Below are positions 1 through 8,656 of a stretch of DNA of 40,281 nt, one piece after another. The DNA lies in the NCBI GenBank assembly GCA_016185145.1, contig JACPOB010000033.1, positions 1 through 40,281 on the forward strand, given 5' to 3'. The notes beneath the pieces were generated by a model. That model was not told the DNA's origin. It ran no database searches and saw only the letters and a program-made list of their open reading frames with translations. A program made the position numbers and the translations under genes. How positions within the stretch are numbered: position 1 is the first letter of the stretch; each line of letters opens with the position of its first letter. This DNA is from Rhodospirillales bacterium. Lineage in GTDB: Bacteria; Pseudomonadota; Alphaproteobacteria; Reyranellales; Reyranellaceae.

Positions 1-94
1 CGGAGTAAAGCACCACCAGCCCTGTCGATCGTCCCGTGCACGCAAACGCCAATGCCAAACCACGGATGCCATCGATACAAAAGCTCTCGAATGC

Positions 95-294
95 CAGTTC
101 CGTGGGTGTTCTCAAGCCTTGTTGTACAACACGCGCCGGCCGCACGTGGCGCTCGACCATCGCACGCCGATGGCGGTGTGGCGTGACGGTGCCGGCTCGC
201 CGGCACGGCTGTCGACATGACGCTGCGCTTGGACAACGCTGACGCGTTGCCCACATGCCCACAGCCGCAACAACAACTGAAGATGATAGCGTAA
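95..294 (+). pseudogene. C-terminal tail of an rve-type (IS3/IS481-like) transposase
   Basis: The frame through position 125 reads YNTRRPHVALDHRTPMAVW, the usual C-terminal signature of DDE integrase-core transposases (YNxxRPHxALxxxTP). It then hits a stop at 218-220. The neighbouring frame from 217 continues as VDMTLRLDNADALP and stops at 292-294, so I infer one base change has split the end of the gene. The catalytic core lies outside the window or is lost. Shortly downstream, 330-343 carries the 14-mer taagaaaaccgaca, which recurs at 5742-5755 and may be an end of the same insertion sequence. The family could be IS3 or IS481; the fragment is too short to decide. Confidence 0.6.
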
Positions 295-559
295 GAAGTT
301 CACAAGAGGGGAGCGGCCCCGCTTCCAACTAAGAAAACCGACAAAGTGATCCTCGCGACGGGGTCCACTTCACGGGCGCAGCCGTGAAGACGCTTCTCGA
401 AGGCTGGATGTCCACCTCGCGTGTGATTGTCAACTAAAAATAAAGATGCCGGTGTTGCCTATGTGGTGCCGGCGGTCGTGGCGACCGTAGATCTTCCGAG
501 AGACTTTTCGCCGACGAGGCTTGGTCCTCATAAACTTGCGCACGCGCGCATGCTCGCGA

Positions 560-1408
560 GCCGCGCCTGCACCTGGAGGTGGTGCCGCCCCCTGACGCAG
601 GCGTCTCATGGCACCTGTACTGGAGGTGGTGGAGGTCTTCCGCCGCCACGGGGAGGCCTATCGCCAACCGCATGCAGGGCACCTTGGACGGGTCGAACGG
701 CGCGTCATCGGCGCGATCGAGCCTTGCCGACGGCGGCGCTTGGCGGCCATGTCAAGCATTGTGCGGACTGCGGGCTGGTCCGTGTCGCCTACAACTCCTG
801 CCGCAACCGGCATCGCCCGAAGTGCCAGAGCATGGCCCGCTCCGAGTGGCTGGCGAGCGGCAAGCCGAGTTGCTGTCGGTACCGTACCTCCATGTCCTGT
901 TCACCGTCTCGGCCGCGGTGGCCGAGATCGCCTTCCAGAACAAGGCGACAGTCTATGCGTTGTCGCGTTCTGCACACCTGGGGGCATAACCGGCATCATC
1001 ACCCCCACGTCCATTGCGTCGTTCTTGGAGGCGGATTGTCGCTCGATGGAACGCGTTGGGTGGCCTGCCGGCCAGACTACACCACGACAAGCCCAAGGTG
1101 ATGACCCTGGCCGTCGGCGAGTTCATCCGCCGCTTCCTCTTGCATACCCTGCCGGACCGATCCATCGCATCCGCCACTACGGCTTCCTTGCCAATGGCGA
1201 TCGCCGCGCCAAGCTTGCGCACTGCCGACAGCTTCTCGCTGCGCCATCTCCCGCACCGCCGGCGCCGGCCGACTATCGCGAGCGCAATCGACAGCTCACC
1301 GGCGTCTCGCTCGACATCTGTCCGTGTTGTAGCGGCGCGATGCTGCCAATCGGACCTCTCGCGCGCCCCGCTCGACAGAACACGCCCAGCTGGTTCGATA
1401 CTTCCTGA
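560..1408 (+). pseudogene. Decayed copy of IS91 family transposase (with tail of its partner recombinase)
   Basis: This stretch aligns by eye with the intact IS91 transposase at 3139-4329. The N-terminus (EVVEVFRRHGEAYRQPHAGH), the HUH histidine region near 1000-1020 (HHPHVHC in the right frame) and the C-terminal CPCCSGAM motif are all present. At least two internal deletions have removed the segment after the zinc-finger region and most of the part that holds the catalytic tyrosines. The remaining pieces lie in different frames. Positions 565-593 match the last codons of the tyrosine recombinase that precedes the transposase in the second copy, so this is a remnant of the same two-gene element. 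It is surely inactive. Confidence 0.8.
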
Positions 1409-1569
1409 GACGTCATCGCAGCGTTGCAGGACCCGCACTGCCGCGTCGGATCGGCCGATCGACGCGTGCTCTTGCGCGCCGCCGTCGATTGTCCCTCGCC
1501 TGGTCAGCCTATCATCTTCACTGTCGTCGCAGCACTTGTCGCCGTCTCCGGCCCGGCAACGCTAGCACC

Positions 1570-1850
1570 ACAAGCGCCTCTAGATTCCGTTTTAGGCTGG
1601 GCTGCCGGCAGTACCGGCGTTCTGGTAGACGGCGGGAAGGATCTCGCGACTGCGACCCGGGGCCGGAAAGGACGTTGGCACTGTCCTCGACAATCTCAAT
1701 GCCGGCGGCCTTTTGGGACAGGCCATCACTTTTCTGCGGGTCGCCATCACAGCGATTGTCGTTCTCTGGGCGATCGGCGCCCTCGTCGTCATCGCCGCGC
1801 CCGTGATCCTGCCACGGATACGCCGGCTGCTTGATGGACGCCGGCATTGA
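1570..1850 (+). pseudogene. C-terminal remnant of an unidentified membrane protein
   Basis: The frame ending at the TGA at 1848-1850 encodes a short polar stretch (GKDVGTVLDNLNAGGLLGQ), one clear membrane helix (ITAIVVLWAIGALVVIAAPV) and a basic tail (RIRRLLDGRR). Upstream, a similar Gly/Asp-rich segment lies in another frame and the coding frame meets a TAG near 1625, so a frameshift or an insertion junction has broken the gene. It lies between a decayed IS91 copy and a truncated mgtC-like gene. I do not recognise the family. Confidence 0.3.
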
Positions 1851-1897
1851 TCAACCGCATCGCCTGCAAGTGAAAGAATGATAGGCGCACCCGCGGT

Positions 1898-2160
1898 CTA
1901 GGGAGCTTCGCGCCGGTCCTTTTCAGGATCTGGTTCATGGGCGGCCTTTTTGAGCGGGGCGAGAAAGCGAAAGGTCACGTATATGCTTACACTCAAGATC
2001 GCGGCGATATCGTAAAGGCCATAGCCAACCGCCGCCCCCAGCGCGCCCGTCGCCCACAGGCTTGCCGCCGTCGCCGTACCCACCGCCTGCGTGCCGTGCT
2101 TCAGAATCGCGCCGCCTCCGATGAAGCCGACGCCCACGATCAAGCCTTCGACAGTGATTG
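1898..2160 (-). pseudogene. MgtC/SapB family membrane protein, N-terminus lost
   Basis: The reading frame gives ITVEGLIVGVGFIGGGAIL, then TATAASLWATGALGAAVGYG and further hydrophobic residues. This is the core of MgtC/SapB membrane proteins (GIGFLGAG, then TTAASLWxxAAIGxAxG). Only the C-terminal half remains, with a charged tail (HEPDPEKDRREAP). A TTG at 2143 could start translation, but the family homology continues upstream of it, up to the point at 2156-2160 where the IS91-type element begins. I therefore infer that the element, or a deletion next to it, removed the N-terminal helices. The missing half is not visible on the far side of the element near 4600. Confidence 0.7.
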
Positions 2161-2174
2161 AACTAAACCGCTGG
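2156..2174 (+). repeat. Left terminal inverted repeat of the IS91-type element
   Basis: 19 bp that match the reverse complement of 4577-4595 with one mismatch (a/g at the tenth base). It includes a GAAC tetranucleotide. Confidence 0.55.
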
Positions 2175-2266
2175 CGCGGTAGGGGGACCGCAGCGCTGGC
2201 GTAAGAGCGCTCCTGCCTGAAGGGTGCGGGTTGTCGAAGCCCACCCTTACAGACAGGAGAACCCCG

Positions 2267-3126
2267 ATGGCTGATGTAGGCCCTCTTCGCCGCCGCATGA
2301 TCGAGGACATGACGGTCCGCAATCTGTCACCGGCGACGCAGCGATCGTACATCTATGCCGTGGCGAAGTTCAGTCGGTATTTTGGCCGCAGTCCCGACCG
2401 CCTCGATCTCGAAGACGTGCGCGCCTATCAGGTGCAGCTCGTGGCCCGTGGCATCTCCTGGCCGGCGCTCAATCAGATCGTCTGTGCGCTGCGCTTCTTC
2501 TACGGGGTGACGCTGCGGCGGAGCGAGCTGCCGGAGCGCATCCCCCATGCGCGCGAGCCGCGTAAGCTGCCATTGATTCTGAGTGCGGACGAGGTTGTCC
2601 GCTTTCTTGAGGCGGTGCCTGGCTTTAAGAGCCGCACGGCGCTGACCACGGCGTATGCCGCCGGGCTGCGAGCCTCGGAGGCGGCGCGGCTGAAGGTCAG
2701 CGATGTCGACAGCAGCCGGATGATGATCCGGATCGAGGAGGGCAAGGGCGCCAAGGACCGCTATGCCATGCTGTCGCCGCAGCTGCTGACCATCCTGCGC
2801 GGCTACTGGCGCCTGGTGCGGCCGCGCCACTGGCTGTTCCCTGGCCGCGACAGGGGCCGGCCGATCGATCCGCAAGCCTTGCATGCCGCCTGCCGGTCGG
2901 CCTGCACGGCATCGGGCCTGGCCAAGCGGGTGACGGTGACACGCTGCGCCACAGCTTCGCGACCCACCTGCTGGAGGCCGGCACCGACATCCGGATCATC
3001 CAGGTTCTGCTGGGTCACAGCAACCTGTCGACGACAGCCCGCTACACGCAAGTGGCTTCGACGACGATCCGCAGCACGGCCAGCCCGCTCGACCGGCTGC
3101 GTCTGGAGGTGGTGCCGCCCGCCTGA
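2267..3126 (+). pseudogene. Tyrosine recombinase (XerC/D-like integrase) of the IS91-type element, one-base frameshift
   Basis: Start ATG at 2267 has a good ribosome site (acaggaga) just upstream. The N-terminal core-binding domain (MIEDMTVRNLSPATQRSYI) and the first catalytic arginine ([19 protein letters not shown]) are intact. At about 2939 the frame changes. In the original frame the next residues are TRCATASRP, while skipping one base restores [18 protein letters not shown] and then [16 protein letters not shown], with the expected H-x-x-R, His and nucleophile Tyr. One base appears to be missing (gtg.acacgctgcgc instead of gtgcacacgctgcgc). The restored frame stops at 3124-3126. It normally partners the downstream transposase. 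A sequencing error is possible. Confidence 0.85.
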
Positions 3127-3138
3127 CGGGCCCCCCTC

Positions 3139-4329
3139 ATGGCATCTGAGCTGGAGGTGGCGGAGATCTTCCGCCGCCACGGCGACGCCTATCGTCAGGC
3201 CCAGGCCGGCCACCTCGGCCTGACCGAGCGGCGCGTCATGAGCGCCATAGAGCTTTGCCGGACGGCAGCACTGGGCGGCCATGTCGAGCATTGTGCCGAC
3301 TGTGGGCTGGTCCGCATCGCCTACAACTCGTGCCGCAACCGGCATTGTCCCAAGTGCCAGGGTCTGGCTCGCGCCGCGTGGCTGGCACAGCGGCAAGCCG
3401 AGCTGTTGCCGGTGCCGTACTTCCATGTCGTGTTCACCCTGCCGGCGGCGGCCGCCGACATCGCCTTCCAGAACAAGGCGATTGTCTATGCCATCCTGTT
3501 CCGGGCGGCCGCCGAGACGTTGTGCACGATCGCCAACGACCCACGTCACCTCGGCGCCGAGATCGGCCTGGTCGCGGTTCTGCATACGTGGGGCCATAAC
3601 CTGCAGCATCACCCCCACGTCCATTGCATCGTTCCCGCCGGCGGGCTGTCGCTCGATGGCACGCATTGGATTGCCTGCCGACCGGGCTTCTTCCTGCCGG
3701 TACGCGTGCTCTCGCTGCTCTTCCGGCGACTGTTCCTGGAGCAGCTCCAGGCCGCGTTCGATGCCGGCACCCTCGGCTTCTATGGCGACCTCGCCGGCCT
3801 GGCCGACCACGCCGCCTTCGAGCGGCAGCTCAACGAGCTGCGCCGGCTCGAGTGGATCGTCTATGCCAAGCCACCCTTCGGCCAGCCCGACCAAGTCCTC
3901 GCCTATCTCGGTCGCTATACCCACCGCGTGGCCATCGCCAACAGCCGGCTCGTCAGCATCGAACAGGGACAGGTCAGCTTCCGTTGGCGCGACTATCGAC
4001 AGCACGGCAAGGCCAAGGTGATGGCCCTTGCCGCCGGCGAGTTCATCCGCCGCTTCCTCTTGCATACGCTGCCAGACGGCTTCCACCGCATTCGCCACTA
4101 CGGCTTCCTTGCCAATGGCCAGCGCCGCGCCAAGCTCGCACATTGTCGACAGCTTCTCGCTGTCCCGGCCCCTGTGCCTCCGGCGCCAGCCGACTACCGC
4201 GAGCGCTATCGACAGCTCACCGGTCTTTCTCTCGACCTCTGTCCGTGCTGTGGCGGGGCCATGGTGCCGCTCGGACCTCTGCCGCGCCCCGCTCGACACA
4301 ACAAGCCCAGCTGGTTCGACAGCTCATGA
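3139..4329 (+). CDS. IS91 family HUH transposase
   Basis: A 396-residue protein of normal family length. It starts at an ATG 12 bp after the recombinase stop codon. A zinc-binding region near residues 52-73 reads CADCGLV followed by CRNRHCPKC. The HUH nuclease motif HPHVHC is at residues 158-163, and the paired tyrosines of a Y2 enzyme are Y256 and Y260 (YLGRYTHR). A second CPCCGG cluster lies near the C-terminus. In this family the enzyme nicks single-stranded DNA at the element origin and drives rolling-circle transposition. It appears intact, whereas its sister copy at 560-1408 is decayed. Confidence 0.92.
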   Translation: MASELEVAEIFRRHGDAYRQAQAGHLGLTERRVMSAIELCRTAALGGHVEHCADCGLVRIAYNSCRNRHCPKCQGLARAAWLAQRQAELLPVPYFHVVFTLPAAAADIAFQNKAIVYAILFRAAAETLCTIANDPRHLGAEIGLVAVLHTWGHNLQHHPHVHCIVPAGGLSLDGTHWIACRPGFFLPVRVLSLLFRRLFLEQLQAAFDAGTLGFYGDLAGLADHAAFERQLNELRRLEWIVYAKPPFGQPDQVLAYLGRYTHRVAIANSRLVSIEQGQVSFRWRDYRQHGKAKVMALAAGEFIRRFLLHTLPDGFHRIRHYGFLANGQRRAKLAHCRQLLAVPAPVPPAPADYRERYRQLTGLSLDLCPCCGGAMVPLGPLPRPARHNKPSWFDSS

Positions 4330-4724
4330 GACGCCACCGTTCTGTCGCCATCATCCAGACCCGCGCAGCGCTCCATCAGTCGATGGACGCTTGTCCTTGT
4401 GCGCCGTCGCCGATCCTGCCCCTCGTCAATGCATCGTCCTCGCTTCCGGCCGGTTGCTTGCCGCTGCCTGCGCCGCACCAAACCCGTCTTCCGCTGCGTC
4501 ACTGTCTCCGCTCACCGCCGCACTCGTCTGCCACCAGCGCCGCAGCCTCAACACAATCCCCATAGCCCGTGGCTTCCCAGCGGTTCAGTTCAATCCGGCT
4601 TCAATGAGGTCGCGTCCTCGGCTGAGCCAACCGCTGTGCGGCGCGACCTCACAGAAGCCTCCTGATTCCCAAGGAATCGGAAGTCTGATTCAAGATGCTG
4701 GCTGGGAAACGGAGGCCGGCATGG
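4330..4724. other. Non-coding 3' end of the IS91-type element and upstream part of the IS630 copy
   Basis: No gene is supported here. Positions 4330-4595 are the terminal part of the IS91-type element, closing with the inverted repeat at 4577-4595. Positions 4596-4724 hold a short perfect hairpin (gattcc, 3 bases, ggaatc, near 4667-4681) just before the IS630 gene, possibly part of the left end of that insertion sequence. Confidence 0.5.
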
Positions 4725-5682
4725 ATGGGAAAACCTTATTCGATTGACCTTCGGGAGCGTGTTCAGGCGGAGGTGGAGAACGGGCAGTCGCGCCGTGCCG
4801 CCGCCCGACGATATGATGTGAGCGCAAGCTTTGCGGTGAAGCTGGCGGCTCGAGTATGTCGAACGGGATCGGCGGAGCCGGCACGCCAAGGCCGTCCGCC
4901 CGGCGGCGGCAAGCTGGCGCCGTATCTGACGGCTCTGCTCGAGTGGGTCAGTGCCGAGCCGGATATCACGATGCCCGAACTGGCGGCCAAACTGAAAGCC
5001 GAGAAGGACGTGGCGGCCCATCCGGCCTCGTTGTCCCGGGTGCTGCTGAAGGCGGACTATTGCTTCAAAAAAAACGCTTGTGGCCTCGGAGGCCGGGCGC
5101 GAGGACGTGCGTCAGGCTCGTGAGGAGTGGAAAGCGCACCGCCAGCCGCGCATGGGCCAGCAGGTCCACCGCCTGGTCTTCCTCGACGAAACCAGCACGA
5201 CGACCAAGATGACCCGTCTGCGCGGCCGGGCTCGCCGCGGTGCCCGTTTGAAGGCCACTGCGCCGTTCGGGCACTGGGCAACACAGACCTTTATCGCCGG
5301 ACTGCGTTGTGATGGCTTGACGGCACCCTGGGTGGTCGACCAACCCATGAACCGCGAGATCTTCGACACCTATGTCGAGACCCAACTCGCTCCGACACTG
5401 CAGCCGGGCGACGTGGTGATCCTCGACAACCTCGCCAGCCACAAGAGCGCAAAAGCCGAGGCTATTCTCAAGCAGCGGGGAGCCTGGTTCCTGTTCCTGC
5501 CGCCTTACAGCCCGGACCTCAACCCCATCGAGATGGCGTTCGCAAAGCTCAAGGCCCATCTCAGGCGCATCGGCGCACGAACCATCGACGCCCTCTGGAG
5601 AGCCATCGGCGACATCTGCGCTCTCTACTCCCAGTCGGAATGCTCCAACTATCTCAAACAGGCTGGATATGCCCACGATTAA
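4725..5682 (+). CDS. IS630 family transposase in two frames joined at an A8 run
   Basis: The first frame (ATG at 4725, MGKPYSIDLRERVQAEVENG) encodes the helix-turn-helix half with a QSRRAAARRYDVS recognition region. At 5067-5074 lies a run of eight A. Downstream the coding frame is the next one (TLVASEAGREDVRQAREEW), leading to the DDE_3 domain. That domain shows FLDETSTTTKM (first Asp), VILDNLASHKS (second Asp) and PPYSPDLNPIE (Glu). The stop is at 5680-5682. Many IS630-type elements express such a pair through slippage on an A run. Here the shift needed is +1 (or -2), so transcriptional slippage, a true mutation or a sequencing miscount are all possible. The protein is otherwise complete. 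Confidence 0.85.
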
Positions 5683-5741
5683 GCGCTCGATGCTCTAGCG
5701 ACGATTATGCGATGGGTCGGAGCGCAACCCATTGGCACAAA

Positions 5742-5887
5742 TAAGAAAACCGACATTCCCGTAGCGAAGGCCTCGGGAATGTCGGTCTCGGTGGTTGCGG
5801 GGGAGCGCAACCAGCTTAACTTGCTGCTCCGGGCCGCTGCCTAGCTAGGTTCAAGGCGCGGACGCGCAGCCACCGAGACCGACATTC
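5742..5887. repeat. Structured intergenic block with two overlapping perfect inverted repeats
   Basis: The 308 bp between the IS630 gene and the reverse gene ending at 5991 hold no gene. Positions 5749-5761 pair perfectly with 5774-5786 (13 bp). Positions 5777-5794 pair perfectly with 5870-5887 (18 bp). The two pairings share 5777-5786 and so exclude each other. Inside the larger loop 5793-5799 pairs with 5806-5812. The block starts with taagaaaaccgaca, also found at 330-343 next to a transposase tail, so it may be an IS end or a small palindromic element. Confidence 0.55.
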
Positions 5888-5990
5888 GTTGGCGGTGACC
5901 ATTTGACGCGAAGATGCGCGATTACCAGTGTGTTTCCGCGTTGCCCTGCCGTCCTATTTCTTCGCTAGAGCCACCTACTATCCGTTCCGT

Positions 5991-6680
5991 TCAGTCAGCT
6001 CTGGGGACCGCCTCGACCGGCAGCCCGGCGGCGCGCCATTCCGGATAGCCATCCTCGAGCCGGCGAACCTTGAAGCCGCGCGCCCGCAGTTGCGCGACCG
6101 CTTCGTAGGACAGCACGCAGTAGGGACCGCGGCAGTAGGCGACGATCTCATGCCGGGGATCGAGATCCGCCAGACGCCGCTCGAGCTCGCCAAGCGGGAC
6201 GTTGACGGCGCCAGGCAGGTGACCGAGGGCGAACTCGTCCTCGGGCCTGACATCGAGCACGGTCACGAGCCCGGCCTGGAGCCGATCCATCAGCTCCGCC
6301 CGCGAAACGGGTTCCAGAGCGTCGCGGTCTTCGAAATAGCTGCGCACGACGCGCTCGACCTCGGCCGATTGGGCTTCGGCGACGCGCCGCAGCGATGCGA
6401 TCAGGTCGAGCACGGCATCGTCGGTCAGCCGGTAGAAGACGAACTTGCCTTCTCGCCGGGCGGCGACCAGCCCGCCCCGGCGCATGTGCTGCAGATGCTG
6501 GGACGCGTTGGCGATCGACAGCCGGATGCGGTCGGCCAGCACCTCGACGCTGCGCTCACCCTGGGCGAGCTGCTCCAGGAGTTCGAGGCGATGCGGATGG
6601 GCCGCCGCCTTGGCCACCGCTGCGAACTGAGTGAACAACGTGCGCTTCGGGCACTCGCTTGACTTTCGGCTGATCATCAT
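5991..6680 (-). CDS. ArsR/SmtB regulator with C-terminal rhodanese domain
   Basis: A 229-residue two-domain protein. Residues 15-100 form an ArsR-type winged helix (HPHRLELLEQLAQGERSVEVLAD, then ANASQHLQHMRRGGLV). Residues 128-225 form a rhodanese domain (VLDVRPEDEFALGHLPGAVN) with a CRGPYC loop at 183-188, where Cys183 is the expected sulfur-accepting residue. ArsR-rhodanese fusions are known as regulators that sense sulfane sulfur or redox state. The start could be the TTG at 6692, but that codon lies inside the palindrome at 6687-6706, so I prefer the ATG at 6680 (or 6677). It is divergent from the sulfur-gene run at 6758 onward and probably represses it. No cysteine metal site is obvious in the DNA-binding helix. 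Confidence 0.9.
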   Translation of the reverse strand: MMISRKSSECPKRTLFTQFAAVAKAAAHPHRLELLEQLAQGERSVEVLADRIRLSIANASQHLQHMRRGGLVAARREGKFVFYRLTDDAVLDLIASLRRVAEAQSAEVERVVRSYFEDRDALEPVSRAELMDRLQAGLVTVLDVRPEDEFALGHLPGAVNVPLGELERRLADLDPRHEIVAYCRGPYCVLSYEAVAQLRARGFKVRRLEDGYPEWRAAGLPVEAVPRAD

Positions 6681-6686
6681 TACATC

Positions 6687-6706
6687 ATTCAAGTGATTAA
6701 TTGAAT
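6687..6706. promoter_or_regulatory. Palindromic operator between the ArsR-rhodanese gene and the divergent run
   Basis: attcaa at 6687-6692 and ttgaat at 6701-6706 form a perfect dyad with an 8-bp A/T-rich centre. This is the only conspicuous palindrome in the divergent gap. The form (ATTCAA-N8-TTGAAT) fits sites of ArsR-family repressors that respond to sulfur or redox signals. Binding by the adjacent protein is inferred. Confidence 0.6.
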
Positions 6707-6757
6707 AATGGGTTGGCGAGCCTGACTCGTCAAGTCCACTTTAGCAGAGAGCCGATC

Positions 6758-7600
6758 TTGGCAGACATCCTCCTCGCTCACGAACCCGTGATCCGGCTCG
6801 GTGCCTTCGTGGGCATCTTCGCCTTGATGGCGCTCTGGGAGCTTTGGGCGCCACGGCGGCGCGAGGCTATTGGCCGCCTTCGCCGCTGGCCGAGCAACCT
6901 CGGCATCGTCGTGCTCGACACGCTGCTCGTCCGCCTCGCCTTCCCGACGGCGGCTGTCGGCGTAGCGCTGCTGGCCGACTCGCGTGGCTGGGGACTGCTT
7001 CCGGCGCTGGATGCGCCACCCTTGCTCGCCATCGCCGCCGCCGTGGTCCTCCTCGATCTCGCCATCTACCTTCAGCACGTCCTGTTCCACGCCGTGCCGG
7101 TGTTGTGGCGGCTGCACCGCATGCACCACGCCGACCTCGAGTTCGACGTGACCACCGGTGCACGCTTCCATCCGATCGAGATCCTGCTCTCCATGGCAAT
7201 CAAGCTCGGCGTCGTCGCCGCGCTCGGCGCGCCGGCGGCGGCCGTGCTGATCTTCGAGGTGCTGCTCAACGCTACGTCGATGTTCAACCACGGCAACGTC
7301 CGCCTTCCGGCGGGGCTCGACCGCGTGCTGCGCTGGCTCGTAGTCACACCCGACATGCACCGCGTCCATCATTCGATCCTGCCGCGCGAGACGAACAGCA
7401 ATTTCGGCTTCAATCTCCCGTGGTGGGACCGGCTGTTCGGCACCTACCGGGCACAGCCGCAAGCGGGCCACCAGGCAATGACGATCGGCATCGAGCAGTT
7501 CCGCGATCCGAGCGAGCTACGCCTCGACCGCATGCTGTTGCAGCCGTTCCGCGACGACGATCGCAGCTATCCGCTCGGCCGGCGGGAGCCTGCAGCATGA
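6758..7600 (+). CDS. Sterol desaturase / fatty acid hydroxylase superfamily membrane protein
   Basis: The protein has several hydrophobic helices and three histidine boxes of the di-iron hydroxylase family: HVLFH at about 107-111, HRMHH at 120-124 and HRVHH at 201-205, counted from the TTG start at 6758. A longer start at TTG 6701 overlaps the operator, so 6758 is preferred although its ribosome site is weak (agagag). It is probably an integral membrane oxygenase that hydroxylates or desaturates a lipid; the substrate is unknown. It is the first gene of the forward run, and its stop overlaps the next start (ATGA at 7597-7600), indicating translational coupling with the TVP38-rhodanese gene. 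Confidence 0.85.
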   Translation: MADILLAHEPVIRLGAFVGIFALMALWELWAPRRREAIGRLRRWPSNLGIVVLDTLLVRLAFPTAAVGVALLADSRGWGLLPALDAPPLLAIAAAVVLLDLAIYLQHVLFHAVPVLWRLHRMHHADLEFDVTTGARFHPIEILLSMAIKLGVVAALGAPAAAVLIFEVLLNATSMFNHGNVRLPAGLDRVLRWLVVTPDMHRVHHSILPRETNSNFGFNLPWWDRLFGTYRAQPQAGHQAMTIGIEQFRDPSELRLDRMLLQPFRDDDRSYPLGRREPAA

Positions 7601-8595
7601 CGGGGTGGCGCATCCTTCCTCGGCTCGCACTCGCCGTAGCGATTGCGGGCGCCGCAATCTGGCTGGCGCTCAACCAGGACAGCCTCGATCCGGCGCGGAT
7701 CGAGAGCTCGATACGCGATCTCGGGCCATGGGGTCCGGTCGGCCACGTCGTCCTCTTTGCCGTTGGCACGGTCCTTTTCCTTCCCGGTGCGGTCTTCGGC
7801 CTGGCCGGCGGCCTGCTCTTTGGCCCGCTGTGGGGGACGATCCTCAACCTTATCGGCGCAACGCTCGGAGCGATCGCTGCTTTCCTCGTCGGACGCTACC
7901 TCGCCGGAGACTGGGTGCGACGCCGGGCCGGCCCGCGCCTCGAGCGCCTGGTGGCCGGCGTGGAAGCGGAGGGATGGCGGTTCGTCGCCTTCGTGCGGCT
8001 CGTGCCGCTCTTCCCATTCAACCTCAGCAACTACGCGTTCGGCCTTACGCGCATATCCTTGACACACTACGTCCTTGCGACGCTCGTCTGCATGCTGCCG
8101 GGCACGCTGGCCTTTACCTGGCTCGGCCACGCCGGCCGCGAGGCCGCGGCCGGCAATTCCACCGCAATCCGCTACGCCCTCATCGCTCTCGCGCTGCTCG
8201 CGGCAATCGCCTTTCTGCCGCGACTGATGCGACGCCTGCGCGGCCGCGAGGAGACCCGATGGATCGAGGTGGACGAGCTCGCGAACCGGCTCGAGGCCAG
8301 CGACATTGCCGTGATCGACGTGCGCGGGCCGGACGAGTTCATCGGACCTCTCGGCCACATAGCGATCGCGTCGAGCATGCCGATCGGCGCGCTTCCGCAG
8401 CGCTTGACGGAGATCAAGGCACTCAAGGACAAGCCTGTGATTCTCGTATGCGGGACGGACAAGCGATCGGCCAGCGCAGCAGCCCTGCTGCTGGGTGCGG
8501 GATTCCGCGATGTGCGGGTGTTGCACGGCGGCATGGAGCAGTGGAACCGGAGCGGCCTGCCGGTCAACGACCGTGCCGCTGTCGGGCCAGCATAA
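7597..8595 (+). CDS. TVP38/TMEM64 (DedA-like) membrane protein fused to a rhodanese domain
   Basis: 332 residues. An N-terminal membrane anchor (residues 5-25) is followed by the SNARE-associated/TVP38 core. Its typical re-entrant glycine pattern is FLPGAVFGLAGGLLFG at 61-76, and FVRLVPLFPFNLSNYAFG lies near 132-149. After a last helix (192-210) comes a cytosolic rhodanese domain from about 221 (VIDVRGPDEF). Its loop CGTDKRS puts the catalytic Cys at 285. Such fusions link membrane transport or lipid scrambling to sulfur transfer; the actual cargo is not known. The start overlaps the stop of the previous gene by ATGA, so the two are co-translated. Confidence 0.9.
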   Translation: MTGWRILPRLALAVAIAGAAIWLALNQDSLDPARIESSIRDLGPWGPVGHVVLFAVGTVLFLPGAVFGLAGGLLFGPLWGTILNLIGATLGAIAAFLVGRYLAGDWVRRRAGPRLERLVAGVEAEGWRFVAFVRLVPLFPFNLSNYAFGLTRISLTHYVLATLVCMLPGTLAFTWLGHAGREAAAGNSTAIRYALIALALLAAIAFLPRLMRRLRGREETRWIEVDELANRLEASDIAVIDVRGPDEFIGPLGHIAIASSMPIGALPQRLTEIKALKDKPVILVCGTDKRSASAAALLLGAGFRDVRVLHGGMEQWNRSGLPVNDRAAVGPA

Positions 8596-8656
8596 CGGGC
8601 GCCTGAACGTTGAGCGCTACGGCTGTCGTATGAGTCACAGGCGAGGAGAGCAGACG

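Larger units (their letters stand above)
2156..4595 (+). mobile_element. IS91-type element with tyrosine recombinase and HUH transposase
   Basis: The element contains a tyrosine recombinase gene followed 12 bp later by an IS91 family transposase, both forward. Its limits are proposed from an imperfect inverted repeat: gattgaactaaaccgctgg at 2156-2174 matches the reverse complement of 4577-4595 with a single mismatch. The left edge also contains GAAC (2160-2163), the tetranucleotide next to which IS91 family elements are known to insert. Some IS91 members are known to carry an extra recombinase gene. The left end cuts an mgtC-like gene. The exact ends are uncertain. Confidence 0.6.

Noticed and set aside
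2803..4299. Reverse open frame of 498 codons over the IS91 element
   Set aside because: Antisense of the recombinase and the HUH transposase; no family-like motif.
5790..5880. tRNA-like look of the sequence (gttcaaggc, ggttgcg stems)
   Set aside because: No anticodon arm or acceptor stem of the right length can be folded, and the strongest pairing is the 18-bp outer repeat.
6844..7596. Long N-terminal extension of the TVP38-rhodanese frame
   Set aside because: Out-of-frame translation of the hydroxylase gene; the ATGA overlap at 7597 is the natural start.
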